Made by a program: the position numbers and the translations under genes
NCBI RefSeq assembly: GCF_900538275.1
Contig: NZ_LR130778.1
Coordinates: forward strand, 1,116,001-1,180,000
DNA: 64,000 nucleotides
Source of the DNA: Petrocella atlantisensis
GTDB taxonomy: Bacteria > Bacillota > Clostridia > Lachnospirales > Vallitaleaceae
Reading direction: 5' to 3'
Shown here: positions 8,720 to 17,224 of the stretch, piece by piece
How the letters are laid out: every line of letters starts with the position of its first letter
Position numbering within the stretch: the stretch's first letter is position 1
Notes under the pieces: generated by a model
The model's input: the letters and a program-made list of their open reading frames with translations, nothing else
Databases searched by the model: none
What the model was told of the DNA's origin: nothing

Positions 8720-11073
8720 AATCCATAATAAAAATGCGACGTCATATAAGTCGACTTATCCTTCTATTGCTTTTTGTTCAGAGTTCTGCTTTACCTTCAT
8801 ATGGATGGGAACAAAATACCCACGAAGAAATTAATAGAACGTCAGTCGACCGTTTTTCAAACCAATATGAAACCTCGAAAAAATACAAATACAATTTTGT
8901 GAATTTTGACAAAGCTATATCCGCACCCAATGTGACGTCCTCAGGAAAGTTCGAGCGTACTTACTTACAGCAGTGGTTTTTAAAGCCGGCTCGTGACCAT
9001 GTCGTTCATGGTGGTTTTTCAGCTGATGAACCTCATATCTATGTATCGGTTAAACATTTTTATGATCCATTGGCTTTATCCGGTAGCCATCAGTTAACGG
9101 ATCAGTATGCCTTACATGGCTGGCATATTTATGAAGCTATTCCTGCAAATGACTGGGCCCTCTACAAAGACGAAAACCCTTATTCTTTAATTAATGCTAT
9201 GCATAATTATAAGAGAGCCTTGGAAATCCCTTGTGACGCTTCGGTATCATCTATGCCAATGACAGCCGATTTTAGAGATTTCGCTGGAACCCCTACAGAT
9301 TTGCAAGAAATGCGCAGTATGTATACCGGCAAAGCTATGCGGGGACTTGGTGAAGTCATGCACTTAGTCGCGGATATGACCCAACCGGCCCATGTAAGAA
9401 ATGATGCCCATCCGAAATATGAGATCACTGAAACAGCAGTTAAAAATAGAATCCTCTCAAGGAATATTACTAAAATGCCTCGACTTGATGGCCTTTTATT
9501 AGATGACTATGGAAGTACCATCAATCAACTTATGGTTGGATTGGCTACCTGGACCAATCAGAATTTTTATTCTGAAGATACCCTTGCCGACACCCAACTG
9601 GAAGTCAAGCCTAGAAATGGGGAAATCCCTTATTCATCACCTCAACTATCGAATATGGATAAAAAAGTCACGGATAAATTCTATACATGGTATCAAACTT
9701 TCGGAGGTGTAGAGGTGCCTATGGTTCGACTTGAGTCCGGTTATGTCTATGATTCATATGTCATTACAGCAGACTTTGCCACGCAACAGGCTTTTGTACT
9801 TATTCCTTTAGCCGTTGCCGCCACTACAAGGACCATGAACCTCTTCTTTCCAACTCTAGACATGAAGCAGATGATCACAGAGGTTGAACCGGACGATGAT
9901 ATCCTAGAAGAAGCCCTAAAAAAAGGGGCTGAGGAACTCAAACAATTTACTTATGATGCTACTTTGAGCCACTTAGTCGAAAATGATCCTGAATGGCGTG
10001 TGGTTGACTTCAAAATCAATTATGCCGGACCAGGAGAAATCTGGACAGTCAAAGGTAATAAGCATGAGAAATTATGTGATGTTGAGTTCAAAGATGGAAA
10101 AATTGTGCGTTATCCCGATCCCCTCACTGGCGAAATGATAGATGGTACCCCTACTTTTTGGATGCCACTTGGGACAGATAAAAAGATATCACTCGGCGGC
10201 TCTTTTATTGACTACACCATTGAAATGGATGATGCCCTGTATGCTGTTGCTCACGCCGGTGTGCAAATTGTAAATAGTGAGCATTATGTCTTTGAACAAA
10301 ATGCTCCAACAATCACCCTTGAGGCCGATCGAACCACCATCATGCCCGGTGAAGCTGTCACCTTCAAAGTAGAAATAGAAAATGCGCCTGAACGTTATAA
10401 ACTGGAGTGGACTTTTGGGGATGAAGAAGATGATGAAGAAAACATTTTACCACCTGTCATCACAAGAGATAAAGAGATGACCCATATCTATGAAAAAGAA
10501 AAAGAATACCTCGCACGGGTCAAAATAATTGATACTAAAAGGAATCTCGAACGGGCATCCGATAGTATAAATATATCCTCCTATATGGGTGAAATGGCTG
10601 GTCCTTGGGATGTGGTCCTAACCATAGAAGAAGAAAGTCAAGTACTAAGAACCATGATTATTGCCCTCATGAAGGTAATTATTAATGTCTTCATCATTCC
10701 TATTGCAGAGGCTTTTGGAGAAGATCCGGGTAACATGGATAGCCAAATCGAAACCTTTACTTTTGTCGGTACAACCATGACCTATGCCTTGGAGCTTAGG
10801 CGCATTGAAGAAAGTGAAGTGCTCTATGAAGGACCTTTTACTTTTGTCGAATCCAATACCGGATATATTGAAGGTGCCGATGACATCGTCGGACTGCGAA
10901 TGGAAATCAAGAAAGGTGCTGTCGTCATGATTGCCCTTGCCTATACTGAAGACGGTACATATGTAGAATATGAGTTCTTAAAAAATGGAAAAATGGTAGG
11001 ACCGGGAGAAATCGTAGGTGATTATGATCTAACCGGATTTATGAGCGGCAGTTGGCGTGCGACTAAAAAGTAA
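8716..11073 (+). CDS. Secreted zinc-dependent phospholipase C/S1-P1 nuclease-like protein with PKD domain
   Basis: A 785-aa exported protein. A signal peptide (LILLLLFVQSSALPSYG) is followed at once by Trp (GWEQNTHEEI); an N-terminal Trp that ligates zinc after cleavage is typical of bacterial zinc phospholipase C. Further ligands appear in RDHVVHGG, VKHFYDP and, near residue 215, MHLVADMTQPAHVRND (the HxxxD...H core). A PKD-type Ig domain lies around residues 540-620 (PTITLEADRT...YKLEWTFGDEED). The C-terminal 160 residues are unknown. The ATG at 8716 is chosen because it overlaps the upstream stop codon. The substrate (phospholipid, nucleic acid or other) cannot be decided by eye. Confidence 0.7.
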   Translation: MKSIIKMRRHISRLILLLLFVQSSALPSYGWEQNTHEEINRTSVDRFSNQYETSKKYKYNFVNFDKAISAPNVTSSGKFERTYLQQWFLKPARDHVVHGGFSADEPHIYVSVKHFYDPLALSGSHQLTDQYALHGWHIYEAIPANDWALYKDENPYSLINAMHNYKRALEIPCDASVSSMPMTADFRDFAGTPTDLQEMRSMYTGKAMRGLGEVMHLVADMTQPAHVRNDAHPKYEITETAVKNRILSRNITKMPRLDGLLLDDYGSTINQLMVGLATWTNQNFYSEDTLADTQLEVKPRNGEIPYSSPQLSNMDKKVTDKFYTWYQTFGGVEVPMVRLESGYVYDSYVITADFATQQAFVLIPLAVAATTRTMNLFFPTLDMKQMITEVEPDDDILEEALKKGAEELKQFTYDATLSHLVENDPEWRVVDFKINYAGPGEIWTVKGNKHEKLCDVEFKDGKIVRYPDPLTGEMIDGTPTFWMPLGTDKKISLGGSFIDYTIEMDDALYAVAHAGVQIVNSEHYVFEQNAPTITLEADRTTIMPGEAVTFKVEIENAPERYKLEWTFGDEEDDEENILPPVITRDKEMTHIYEKEKEYLARVKIIDTKRNLERASDSINISSYMGEMAGPWDVVLTIEEESQVLRTMIIALMKVIINVFIIPIAEAFGEDPGNMDSQIETFTFVGTTMTYALELRRIEESEVLYEGPFTFVESNTGYIEGADDIVGLRMEIKKGAVVMIALAYTEDGTYVEYEFLKNGKMVGPGEIVGDYDLTGFMSGSWRATKK

Positions 11074-11091
11074 CTACCTGGAGGCATAACA

Positions 11092-12930
11092 TTGAAAACT
11101 ATTAATATTTGCAAGCACTTTAGCATCATCATTATATGGATTATACTGCTTATAGGCTTTATGCCTCACACTACTTATACAAGTTTAGCTGTTGATGAAA
11201 AAGCTGTACCGGTAACAACCATCATTCAAGACGCTCTACAACAAAATGCAAATGGCGACTTCATATGGACGCTACCGGACAAATTAAGTGACATTTTCAC
11301 ACCTATGCTCACCATTCATCCTAACTACCTTTTAGAGCTTGATGAGAATAACATTACAATGGATGATGATGTGATGATGACCACATACAATTATCCTATT
11401 GTTGTTGTAGAAAAAGAATCTGAGATACCCGTTGCCTTTTTAGATATACAATTTAGACATTTTTTAAACGGGGATCTTTCTTATCATTTAAGCTTATCCC
11501 AGGCTTCTGAGGATGCGCCCCTATTGGATACGGGTGCTGATTTAATAAATCCCCCGTTATTAGAGGACTTAGGTCTCACTTGGACCATCTTTGAATCATT
11601 TGATTCTACTGAAGATACTAGCCATATTAGGATAGATGATTTGTATCAGATTACCTATGCAGACACCATAGACAATACGACCAGTAAGTGGACACCTCTT
11701 ATAAAAACAGACTTTCAACAACCTGCAGCCGCCAGAAGTGATGCAATTGTATTACCAAAGACTGCCGTTTTTTCAAGCCAAATGCGTTTTGGTATGGTAG
11801 ATGTTTATACCCTGTTAGATGCCAATGTTATTATTGAAAATCTAGGTCTTTCTCCTACAAACTTACTAACCAAAAGCACCGGTGGTAGAAAATGGATTGC
11901 CAGACTACCGCTTCCAAAATCAATAACCCATAAGGCACTAACAGAACACTGGGGTATAATGTCTCTAAACCAGATTTCACCCTTTTCAAATGACCAAGAT
12001 TCTATCATCGCTGATGATATACGTATTGCTGATTTAAACCGATTTAGAAAGCTTAGAACCGATGGCATTTATTATGAGGTGCCAACTTCTTATGTTCCGT
12101 ATGCACCTAGGGCTTATTGGCGTGTACCTGCAGAACATATCGGGCAACGTTTTATAAGCTCTATACAGAATCAGAAAAAAAGAGGGCAGCAAGTGACCAA
12201 CACACACCTTGAAACCCTTAGTATTATGAGCCTCAACCATAATCTTCCTCAGCAAAATGAGGCCGGTTTTTGGATTACAGAACCGAAGTCTAAATGGCTT
12301 TATGATGATTATGGTATTGAGGCCGGTTTCTATGACACACGATTTTCAACAGATGCTGCTTTGTTCATTCTGGATATGTACCGGTTTTATAATCGTACAG
12401 ATAAAGAAGACGTGCCATCTTTGTCCTTGGAAGAATCCAATCAATTAATGGCAAGCCTAACCGCTTACGCGGACTTTTTACTATGGTATGGAGACAGATT
12501 CAGTTTTGTTACTAAGAATGGTGGTTTATTGCTTCAAGATTATCATCATCCTACAATTGCTCATGAACCCACGCACGTCTCCCTTAACCATCTTGTCACT
12601 GAAATGAATTTTCTACTGTCGTATAGCCTGCTTTTAGACAATCAAAATAATGCGCGTCAAAAATACCCCTATCTTGAACTGGCTTCCAAAATTCGAACAG
12701 CCGTTCATGATACGAGTATCTCTTGGATAAAAGACAACCAGGACCTATGGTATGCCTATATGCCGGATGGTCGTTATGGATTAATGGATTATCCGAGGCT
12801 AACAAGAAATGATCTTATAATCAGCATCGATTTACTTGAAGCCATTTATGGTGAAAAAGACATGGTTTTTAAAGCACTCATTCAGTCCAAGGAAAGCTAT
12901 CTCACGAAGAATAATTTACCTTTGTGGTAA
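11092..12930 (+). CDS. Secreted or membrane-anchored protein of unknown function
   Basis: A 612-aa protein with a TTG start, GGAGG 7 nt upstream. A hydrophobic segment at residues 12-28 acts as signal peptide or anchor; there is no lipobox. I recognise no family. The second half has helical segments with aromatic and acidic residues (STDAALFILDMYRFYN, HVSLNHLVTEMNFLLSYSLL, YMPDGRYGLMDYPRLTRNDL) that resemble an alpha/alpha-barrel such as glycan epimerases or hydrolases; this is a guess. It follows the phospholipase-like gene by 18 bp, so the three genes from 8009 likely act together at the cell surface. Confidence 0.6.
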   Translation: MKTINICKHFSIIIIWIILLIGFMPHTTYTSLAVDEKAVPVTTIIQDALQQNANGDFIWTLPDKLSDIFTPMLTIHPNYLLELDENNITMDDDVMMTTYNYPIVVVEKESEIPVAFLDIQFRHFLNGDLSYHLSLSQASEDAPLLDTGADLINPPLLEDLGLTWTIFESFDSTEDTSHIRIDDLYQITYADTIDNTTSKWTPLIKTDFQQPAAARSDAIVLPKTAVFSSQMRFGMVDVYTLLDANVIIENLGLSPTNLLTKSTGGRKWIARLPLPKSITHKALTEHWGIMSLNQISPFSNDQDSIIADDIRIADLNRFRKLRTDGIYYEVPTSYVPYAPRAYWRVPAEHIGQRFISSIQNQKKRGQQVTNTHLETLSIMSLNHNLPQQNEAGFWITEPKSKWLYDDYGIEAGFYDTRFSTDAALFILDMYRFYNRTDKEDVPSLSLEESNQLMASLTAYADFLLWYGDRFSFVTKNGGLLLQDYHHPTIAHEPTHVSLNHLVTEMNFLLSYSLLLDNQNNARQKYPYLELASKIRTAVHDTSISWIKDNQDLWYAYMPDGRYGLMDYPRLTRNDLIISIDLLEAIYGEKDMVFKALIQSKESYLTKNNLPLW

Positions 12931-12953
12931 AAACTCAATACTTCCTTACGCTC

Positions 12954-14060
12954 TCATCCATGCACTTTTGCATGGATGTCTTCTTTTAATAGCTGATAAA
13001 TGACCGATAAAGCCGGAACACCAAGGAGCATACCTAGGACACCAAAAAGTCCACCACCAATGATGATGCCTAACAGAACCCACAAGGGTGGCAATCCAAT
13101 GCTTCCACCTACTACTTTCGGATAAATAAAGTTACCTTCTATCTGTTGAAGGACAATAATAAAAAGTAAAAACCAAAGCGCTTGTATCGGTTCAATCATT
13201 AACAATATAAACAAAGCCGGCATTAGACCTATAATGGACCCTACAATAGGAATCAAACTGGTAATCCCAATAATAACACTGATTAATATAGGATATTCAA
13301 AGCCCAGAATCAACATACCTATAAAGCAAAGCACACCTAGGATAACCGCTTCTGTTAATTGACCAGATATGAATTTTGTAAACGTGTCATTGGAAAGCTG
13401 CAATACTTTTAAGAGTTTTTCTCCTACTTCTTGTGGTAGATAAGCATTGATGGCATCATTAAACTGACTTTTTAGATGACGCTTGTCCGCCAATAAATAC
13501 ACAGAAAGTACAAATCCAATAACAATATTGATCACAGTAGATAAAAAGTTCGTCGTAAAATCAAAGATTTTTGGCATTAATCCTGTCGCAAAGCCAGACA
13601 CAAGATCCGGTACTTGTTCTAAAGCACTGTCTAACTTACTCATATCAAAATTATCTAATTTTAAGTATTCTGCTACATTCATTATTAGATTCTCAAGATT
13701 ACGACCATAATCATCCATATTCTTATAGAGCAATCGAACGCTATCTGTAAACTGTGGGATAACAAAGGCGAGTATTAAAGTAACCACGCCAAAAAAAAGA
13801 AGATAAACCGAGGCCAAAGCTAGAGGTTTAGCCGCTTTTACTAATTTTTCATTTTTAATACTGTGCTCATAGACCTTAATCAAAAAGTTATAAGGTCTTT
13901 TTAAAATAAAAGCAATTGAAAAACCAATGAATATGGGTATTGCTATGCTCAAACCTTTGGCTAGCATTTGTATGACCAAATCAATTTTAACTATAATCAA
14001 TACTAGTATAATACCATAAGTAATTAAAAACATGATGCTTCTGATTTTCTTTTTATCCAT
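12954..14060 (-). CDS. AI-2E family transporter (UPF0118)
   Basis: A 368-aa membrane protein of the AI-2E/TqsA family with about eight membrane helices: pairs at the N-terminus, a central amphipathic stretch (residues 95-150), then helices ending in the conserved block EGNFIYPKVVGGSIGLPPLWVLL and GVLGMLLGVP. Members export autoinducer-2 or act as ion antiporters; the substrate here is unknown. The inner ATG at 14060 has GGGG 7 nt upstream and is preferred over the GTG at 14075. The last codons and stop lie inside a hairpin shared with the convergent gene cluster. Confidence 0.9.
   Translation of the reverse strand: MDKKKIRSIMFLITYGIILVLIIVKIDLVIQMLAKGLSIAIPIFIGFSIAFILKRPYNFLIKVYEHSIKNEKLVKAAKPLALASVYLLFFGVVTLILAFVIPQFTDSVRLLYKNMDDYGRNLENLIMNVAEYLKLDNFDMSKLDSALEQVPDLVSGFATGLMPKIFDFTTNFLSTVINIVIGFVLSVYLLADKRHLKSQFNDAINAYLPQEVGEKLLKVLQLSNDTFTKFISGQLTEAVILGVLCFIGMLILGFEYPILISVIIGITSLIPIVGSIIGLMPALFILLMIEPIQALWFLLFIIVLQQIEGNFIYPKVVGGSIGLPPLWVLLGIIIGGGLFGVLGMLLGVPALSVIYQLLKEDIHAKVHG
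12955..12978 (+). terminator. Convergent terminator hairpin overlapping the AI-2E stop codon
   Basis: CATCCATGCA (12955-12964) pairs perfectly with TGCATGGATG (12969-12978) over a 4-nt loop and is followed on the plus strand by TCTTCTTTT. It would end the rightward 8009-12930 operon. On the minus strand it encodes the last residues and stop of the AI-2E protein. The CATCCATGCA arm recurs in the structured repeats at 15.9 and 34.8 kb. Confidence 0.65.
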
Positions 14061-14187
14061 TCTCATACCCCACACTATATTCTTAAATTTTTTGCATCCA
14101 CTTATTTATGCTATTATGATTTTACCACAAGGAAGAAGAAGCTACCAGTATCTTTCATTTGTCCAATCGGATGTTGTGACTAAACTA

Positions 14188-14216
14188 TTGTTTACACGTC
14201 CTATTTCCTGTATAAT
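14188..14216 (+). promoter_or_regulatory. Sigma-A promoter of putP
   Basis: TTGTTT (14188-14193), a 17-bp spacer and a perfect TATAAT (14211-14216), 60 bp before the putP start. Confidence 0.7.
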
Positions 14217-14275
14217 GCTAGAAGATTGAATAGAAGCACTATTCATGAAATAAAAAAATGAGAGAGGTAAATAAT

Positions 14276-15775
14276 ATGGATGTTTCACAGGTAACGAAAT
14301 TAATGGTTTTGGCTTTTTATTTACTTTGCATGATTGGGATTGGTTTTATTGCCTATCGTAAAACCAGTAATTTTTCCGACTACGTACTGGGCGGCAGAAA
14401 TTTAGGTAGTTGGACAACAGCTTTGTCTGCACAGGCCTCTGATATGAGTGGTTGGCTGCTTCTTGGCTTACCAGGCGCTGCCTATCTTGGCGGTATACAG
14501 GCAGCCTGGATTGGCATTGGTTTGGCACTGGGTACCTACGTTAATTGGAAATTGGTCGCAAAAAGGTTAAGACAATATACTGAGCTTTCAAAGAACTCCT
14601 TAACCTTATCGGACTTCTTTGAGAATCGTTTCAGAGATGATACCAAGATTCTAAGAGTTGTTTCAGCTTTGGTCATTATTGTCTTCTTTTCTGTCTACAC
14701 ATCAGCACAATTTGCAGCCGGTGCTAAGCTATTTGAACTGGTCATGGGTATTCCTTATGTGTATGCCTTGATTCTAGGTGGCTTTGTTATTGTGCTCTAC
14801 ACTTTTCTTGGTGGTTTTATGGCCGTTTCATCAACAGACGTCATTCAAGGTGTCCTGATGTTTATTGCTCTTATGGTTGTACCTGTTATTGCGGTTGCAG
14901 AACTTGGCGGTTTTGGTGCGACATTTACAGCTCTTGAGGCTGTTGACGTGAACTATATGAATCTTTTTAGAGAAACCGGAACAGTGACCCATATTTCCTT
15001 TATAGTCATCCTATCTAATTTGGCATGGGGACTTGGGTATTTTGGTCAACCCCATATACTGGCCAGATTCATGGCTGCTAGGTCTTCTGACCACATAAAA
15101 AAAGCCAGACTCATCGCTATGATTTGGGTTGTTCTCACACTCTTTGCTGCTGTTTTTGTCGGTATGGTTGGCAGACTCTATTTTGCTGATGCCCCTGTTG
15201 CTGATGCTGAAAAAGTATTCATGCATATGGTGGATGGTATGTTCATACCAATCTTATCCGGCCTCTTCTTATCAGCCATACTGGCGGCTAGCATGAGCAC
15301 CGCTGATTCACAGCTTTTGGTCACAGCTTCCTCTATTTCCGAGGATTTTTATAAACAATTTTTCAGAAAAAAAGCTGATGATAAAGAATTAATTTTGGTC
15401 GGCCGACTGTCTGTCGCTATCGTATCTGTTATAGCTATCATCATTGCCCTTAACCCTAACAGCTCTGTATTCGGGCTTGTTTCTAATGCTTGGGCAGGTT
15501 TCGGGGCCGCATTCGGACCGGTTATTTTACTATCACTTTTTTGGAAGCGCATGAACAAATGGGGCGCTATGGCCGGCATGATCTCCGGCACCTTGACAGT
15601 GATTTTCTGGATAACGGTTGCAAAAAGTTTTGATGGTGTTATTTGGCAGATTTACGAGATTGTGCCTGCTTTTATAGTGGCACTCATAGCCATTGTAATT
15701 GTTTCACTCGTTACAGCACCACCCACACAAGAGATTACAGATGAATTTGATGCTGTTGTTTTGATGGAAATATAG
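14276..15775 (+). CDS. putP: Sodium/proline symporter (SSS family)
   Basis: A 499-aa sodium:solute symporter with about 13 membrane helices. Family marks are FSDYVLGGRNLGSWTTALSA, ASDMSGWLLLGLPGA (helices 1-2, sodium and substrate site) and AASMSTADSQLLVTASSISEDFY. These agree with PutP rather than sugar or pantothenate symporters. It imports proline with sodium, as osmolyte or nitrogen source. The ATG at 14276 is preferred because GAGAGG lies upstream of it and overlaps the earlier in-frame ATG at 14258. No proline catabolic gene is nearby, which fits an osmoprotective role. Confidence 0.92.
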   Translation: MDVSQVTKLMVLAFYLLCMIGIGFIAYRKTSNFSDYVLGGRNLGSWTTALSAQASDMSGWLLLGLPGAAYLGGIQAAWIGIGLALGTYVNWKLVAKRLRQYTELSKNSLTLSDFFENRFRDDTKILRVVSALVIIVFFSVYTSAQFAAGAKLFELVMGIPYVYALILGGFVIVLYTFLGGFMAVSSTDVIQGVLMFIALMVVPVIAVAELGGFGATFTALEAVDVNYMNLFRETGTVTHISFIVILSNLAWGLGYFGQPHILARFMAARSSDHIKKARLIAMIWVVLTLFAAVFVGMVGRLYFADAPVADAEKVFMHMVDGMFIPILSGLFLSAILAASMSTADSQLLVTASSISEDFYKQFFRKKADDKELILVGRLSVAIVSVIAIIIALNPNSSVFGLVSNAWAGFGAAFGPVILLSLFWKRMNKWGAMAGMISGTLTVIFWITVAKSFDGVIWQIYEIVPAFIVALIAIVIVSLVTAPPTQEITDEFDAVVLMEI

Positions 15776-15888
15776 GAATTATTGAACTTTGTTAATCTTT
15801 AGGTAACATATATGTTAATGTGTCGAGCATGTCTCTAAGTGAAAAAATGAATGTGTTTTAAAATGGATCCCATGAAAACCCTTCCACA

Positions 15889-15976
15889 GTGTATATGACT
15901 ACGGCCTCCGGTTGGTGCGTCCTGCACCAAAAGTCGGCGGTCTGCATCCATGCAGACTTGCTTAAGTCATACACAC
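15889..15976. repeat. Structured intergenic element A: stem enclosing two perfect hairpins
   Basis: An outer 12-bp stem with one mismatch (15889-15900 with 15965-15976) encloses TTGGTGC-GTCCT-GCACCAA (15912-15930) and GTCTGCA-TCCA-TGCAGAC (15940-15957). Both inner hairpins are perfect 7-bp stems. Fragments of the same sequence recur at 34828-34851 (minus) and, for the part just 3' of the stem, at 28376-28432. No ORF with a ribosome site covers it. Confidence 0.7.
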
Positions 15977-16098
15977 AGTTCCAGGAACTTCATAGTCGAT
16001 GTTGGCTTCTTGTGGTATTATTTGCTACTTTACTACGTCCTAAAGAATATACGTACTAACGCTTAATTATTATAGGCATAAGAGGAACCGAATCAGGA

Positions 16099-16325
16099 AA
16101 GAAAAAGCACTGATCAATCAAAGTTCTACATGGATGTAGAACGTCCTTCATTTTTACATGGATGCAAGAAAAGAAGCTTCGCTTCGCTATGAGCTCTGCT
16201 CATATTTCTGAATGGTTTGATAGGAAAGGTCCTTGACGTATTCTGCCACGCTTCAAGGCTGAATACTAAAGTATGACTTTCCTTGAAAATTAAAATGGAA
16301 GGATGATTGAGCAGCGCTTTTTCTT
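16099..16325. repeat. Structured intergenic element B: multibranch element with 22-bp inverted ends
   Basis: Arms 16099-16120 and 16304-16325 pair over 20 of 22 positions. Inside lie three further hairpins: 16123-16142 (8-bp stem, TGGA loop), 16188-16204 (TATGAGC/GCTCATA) and a compound stem 16223-16282 (GGAAAG with CTTTCC, and GTATTC with GAATAC). This could be a structured RNA or a MITE-like element with terminal inverted repeats. A relative lacking the long outer arms lies at 20058-20182. Confidence 0.65.
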
Positions 16326-16349
16326 GACGAAATGACGATTTATTACCGA

Positions 16350-16422
16350 GTAGATGTGATACACAGCTTTTCCGCTGACCGTACGAAGTGAAAGGCAAGG
16401 AAAAGCTGTGTGTTATATCTAC
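16350..16422. repeat. Long hairpin, 24-nt arms
   Basis: Arms 16350-16373 and 16399-16422 match at 21 of 24 positions around a 25-nt loop. It lies just outside element B, between the convergent putP and aroK genes. No clear U-run follows on either side, so it is not a standard terminator. Confidence 0.6.
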
Positions 16423-16533
16423 GATTATAACGTACTATTACAATTATCAACTTGTACAAAAAAAATGTTCCTTAGTCTCATATTAATTGATTAGCAATTC
16501 TAATTTCATAGTAGCTCATTCAAGACACTACTT

Positions 16534-17025
16534 TTATCCAATTTCGAGTATAATCCCTTCAACACAAGCTTCAACATCCTTACCGCCACACTCTACAATA
16601 GCATCACAATAACGTCTATAAAGTGGTGTTCTTTCATCATAGACATCTTTTAGACTTCTGCCTTTGCGCATAATGATACCTCTAGATTTAATGTTATTGA
16701 CCCTTTTTTCTATTTCATCAAACGGAACATGAAGGTAAATAATAGACCCCAACTTTTTTAAATGGTTCATAGCCGCTTCAGAATATATTACACTACCACC
16801 TGTTGCAATCACTGTGTTTTGTGCCGCTATCGATAGAATCACTTTTTCTTCAATCTCAAGAAAAGCTTCAATTCCCTGTTGATCTATCGTATTTTGTAAT
16901 AATTCTCCTGTTTTTTTCTGAATGAGTAGGTCGGTATCAAGGAATTCTTTTCCAATCGCTTTTGCAAGTAAGATGCCTAGGGTACTTTTTCCTGCTCCTG
17001 ACATACCAATAAGTATAATATTCAT
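16534..17025 (-). CDS. aroK: Shikimate kinase
   Basis: A 163-aa kinase that phosphorylates shikimate at O3 in aromatic amino acid synthesis. It has the Walker A GMSGAGKST, the shikimate-binding Asp in FLDTDLLIQ, VIATGGSVIY, the lid arginine in RGIIMRKGR and a C-terminal RTPLYRRY block. The ATG at 17025 has AAGGAGA 5 nt upstream; the longer frame to 17088 adds residues with no counterpart in the family. It stands alone, away from other aro genes, convergent with putP across the structured region. Confidence 0.93.
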   Translation of the reverse strand: MNIILIGMSGAGKSTLGILLAKAIGKEFLDTDLLIQKKTGELLQNTIDQQGIEAFLEIEEKVILSIAAQNTVIATGGSVIYSEAAMNHLKKLGSIIYLHVPFDEIEKRVNNIKSRGIIMRKGRSLKDVYDERTPLYRRYCDAIVECGGKDVEACVEGIILEIG

Positions 17026-17224
17026 ATTGTCTCCTTCATAATCATATGTTCGAAAGATTCTATAATTCATAGATTTTAGCACAACCATATTCCACTGACA
17101 AGTCGTGGTAAAAAATATTCCTTATTAGAAAATAATTTTATTGTTGAACCTATCATCTACAAGATGAAAACCTGTTACTTTTATGCTATGATTAATAAAA
17201 AAAAGAAAAAGTATGAGGTGTATC

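Noticed and set aside
14032-14229. 65-aa ORF on the plus strand before putP
   Set aside because: It overlaps the putP promoter (TATAAT at 14211) and the 5' end of the AI-2E gene; no ribosome site.
16126-16398. 90-aa ORF on the minus strand in the putP-aroK gap
   Set aside because: It runs across the arms of structured elements, has no ribosome site, and the encoded protein looks like no known family.
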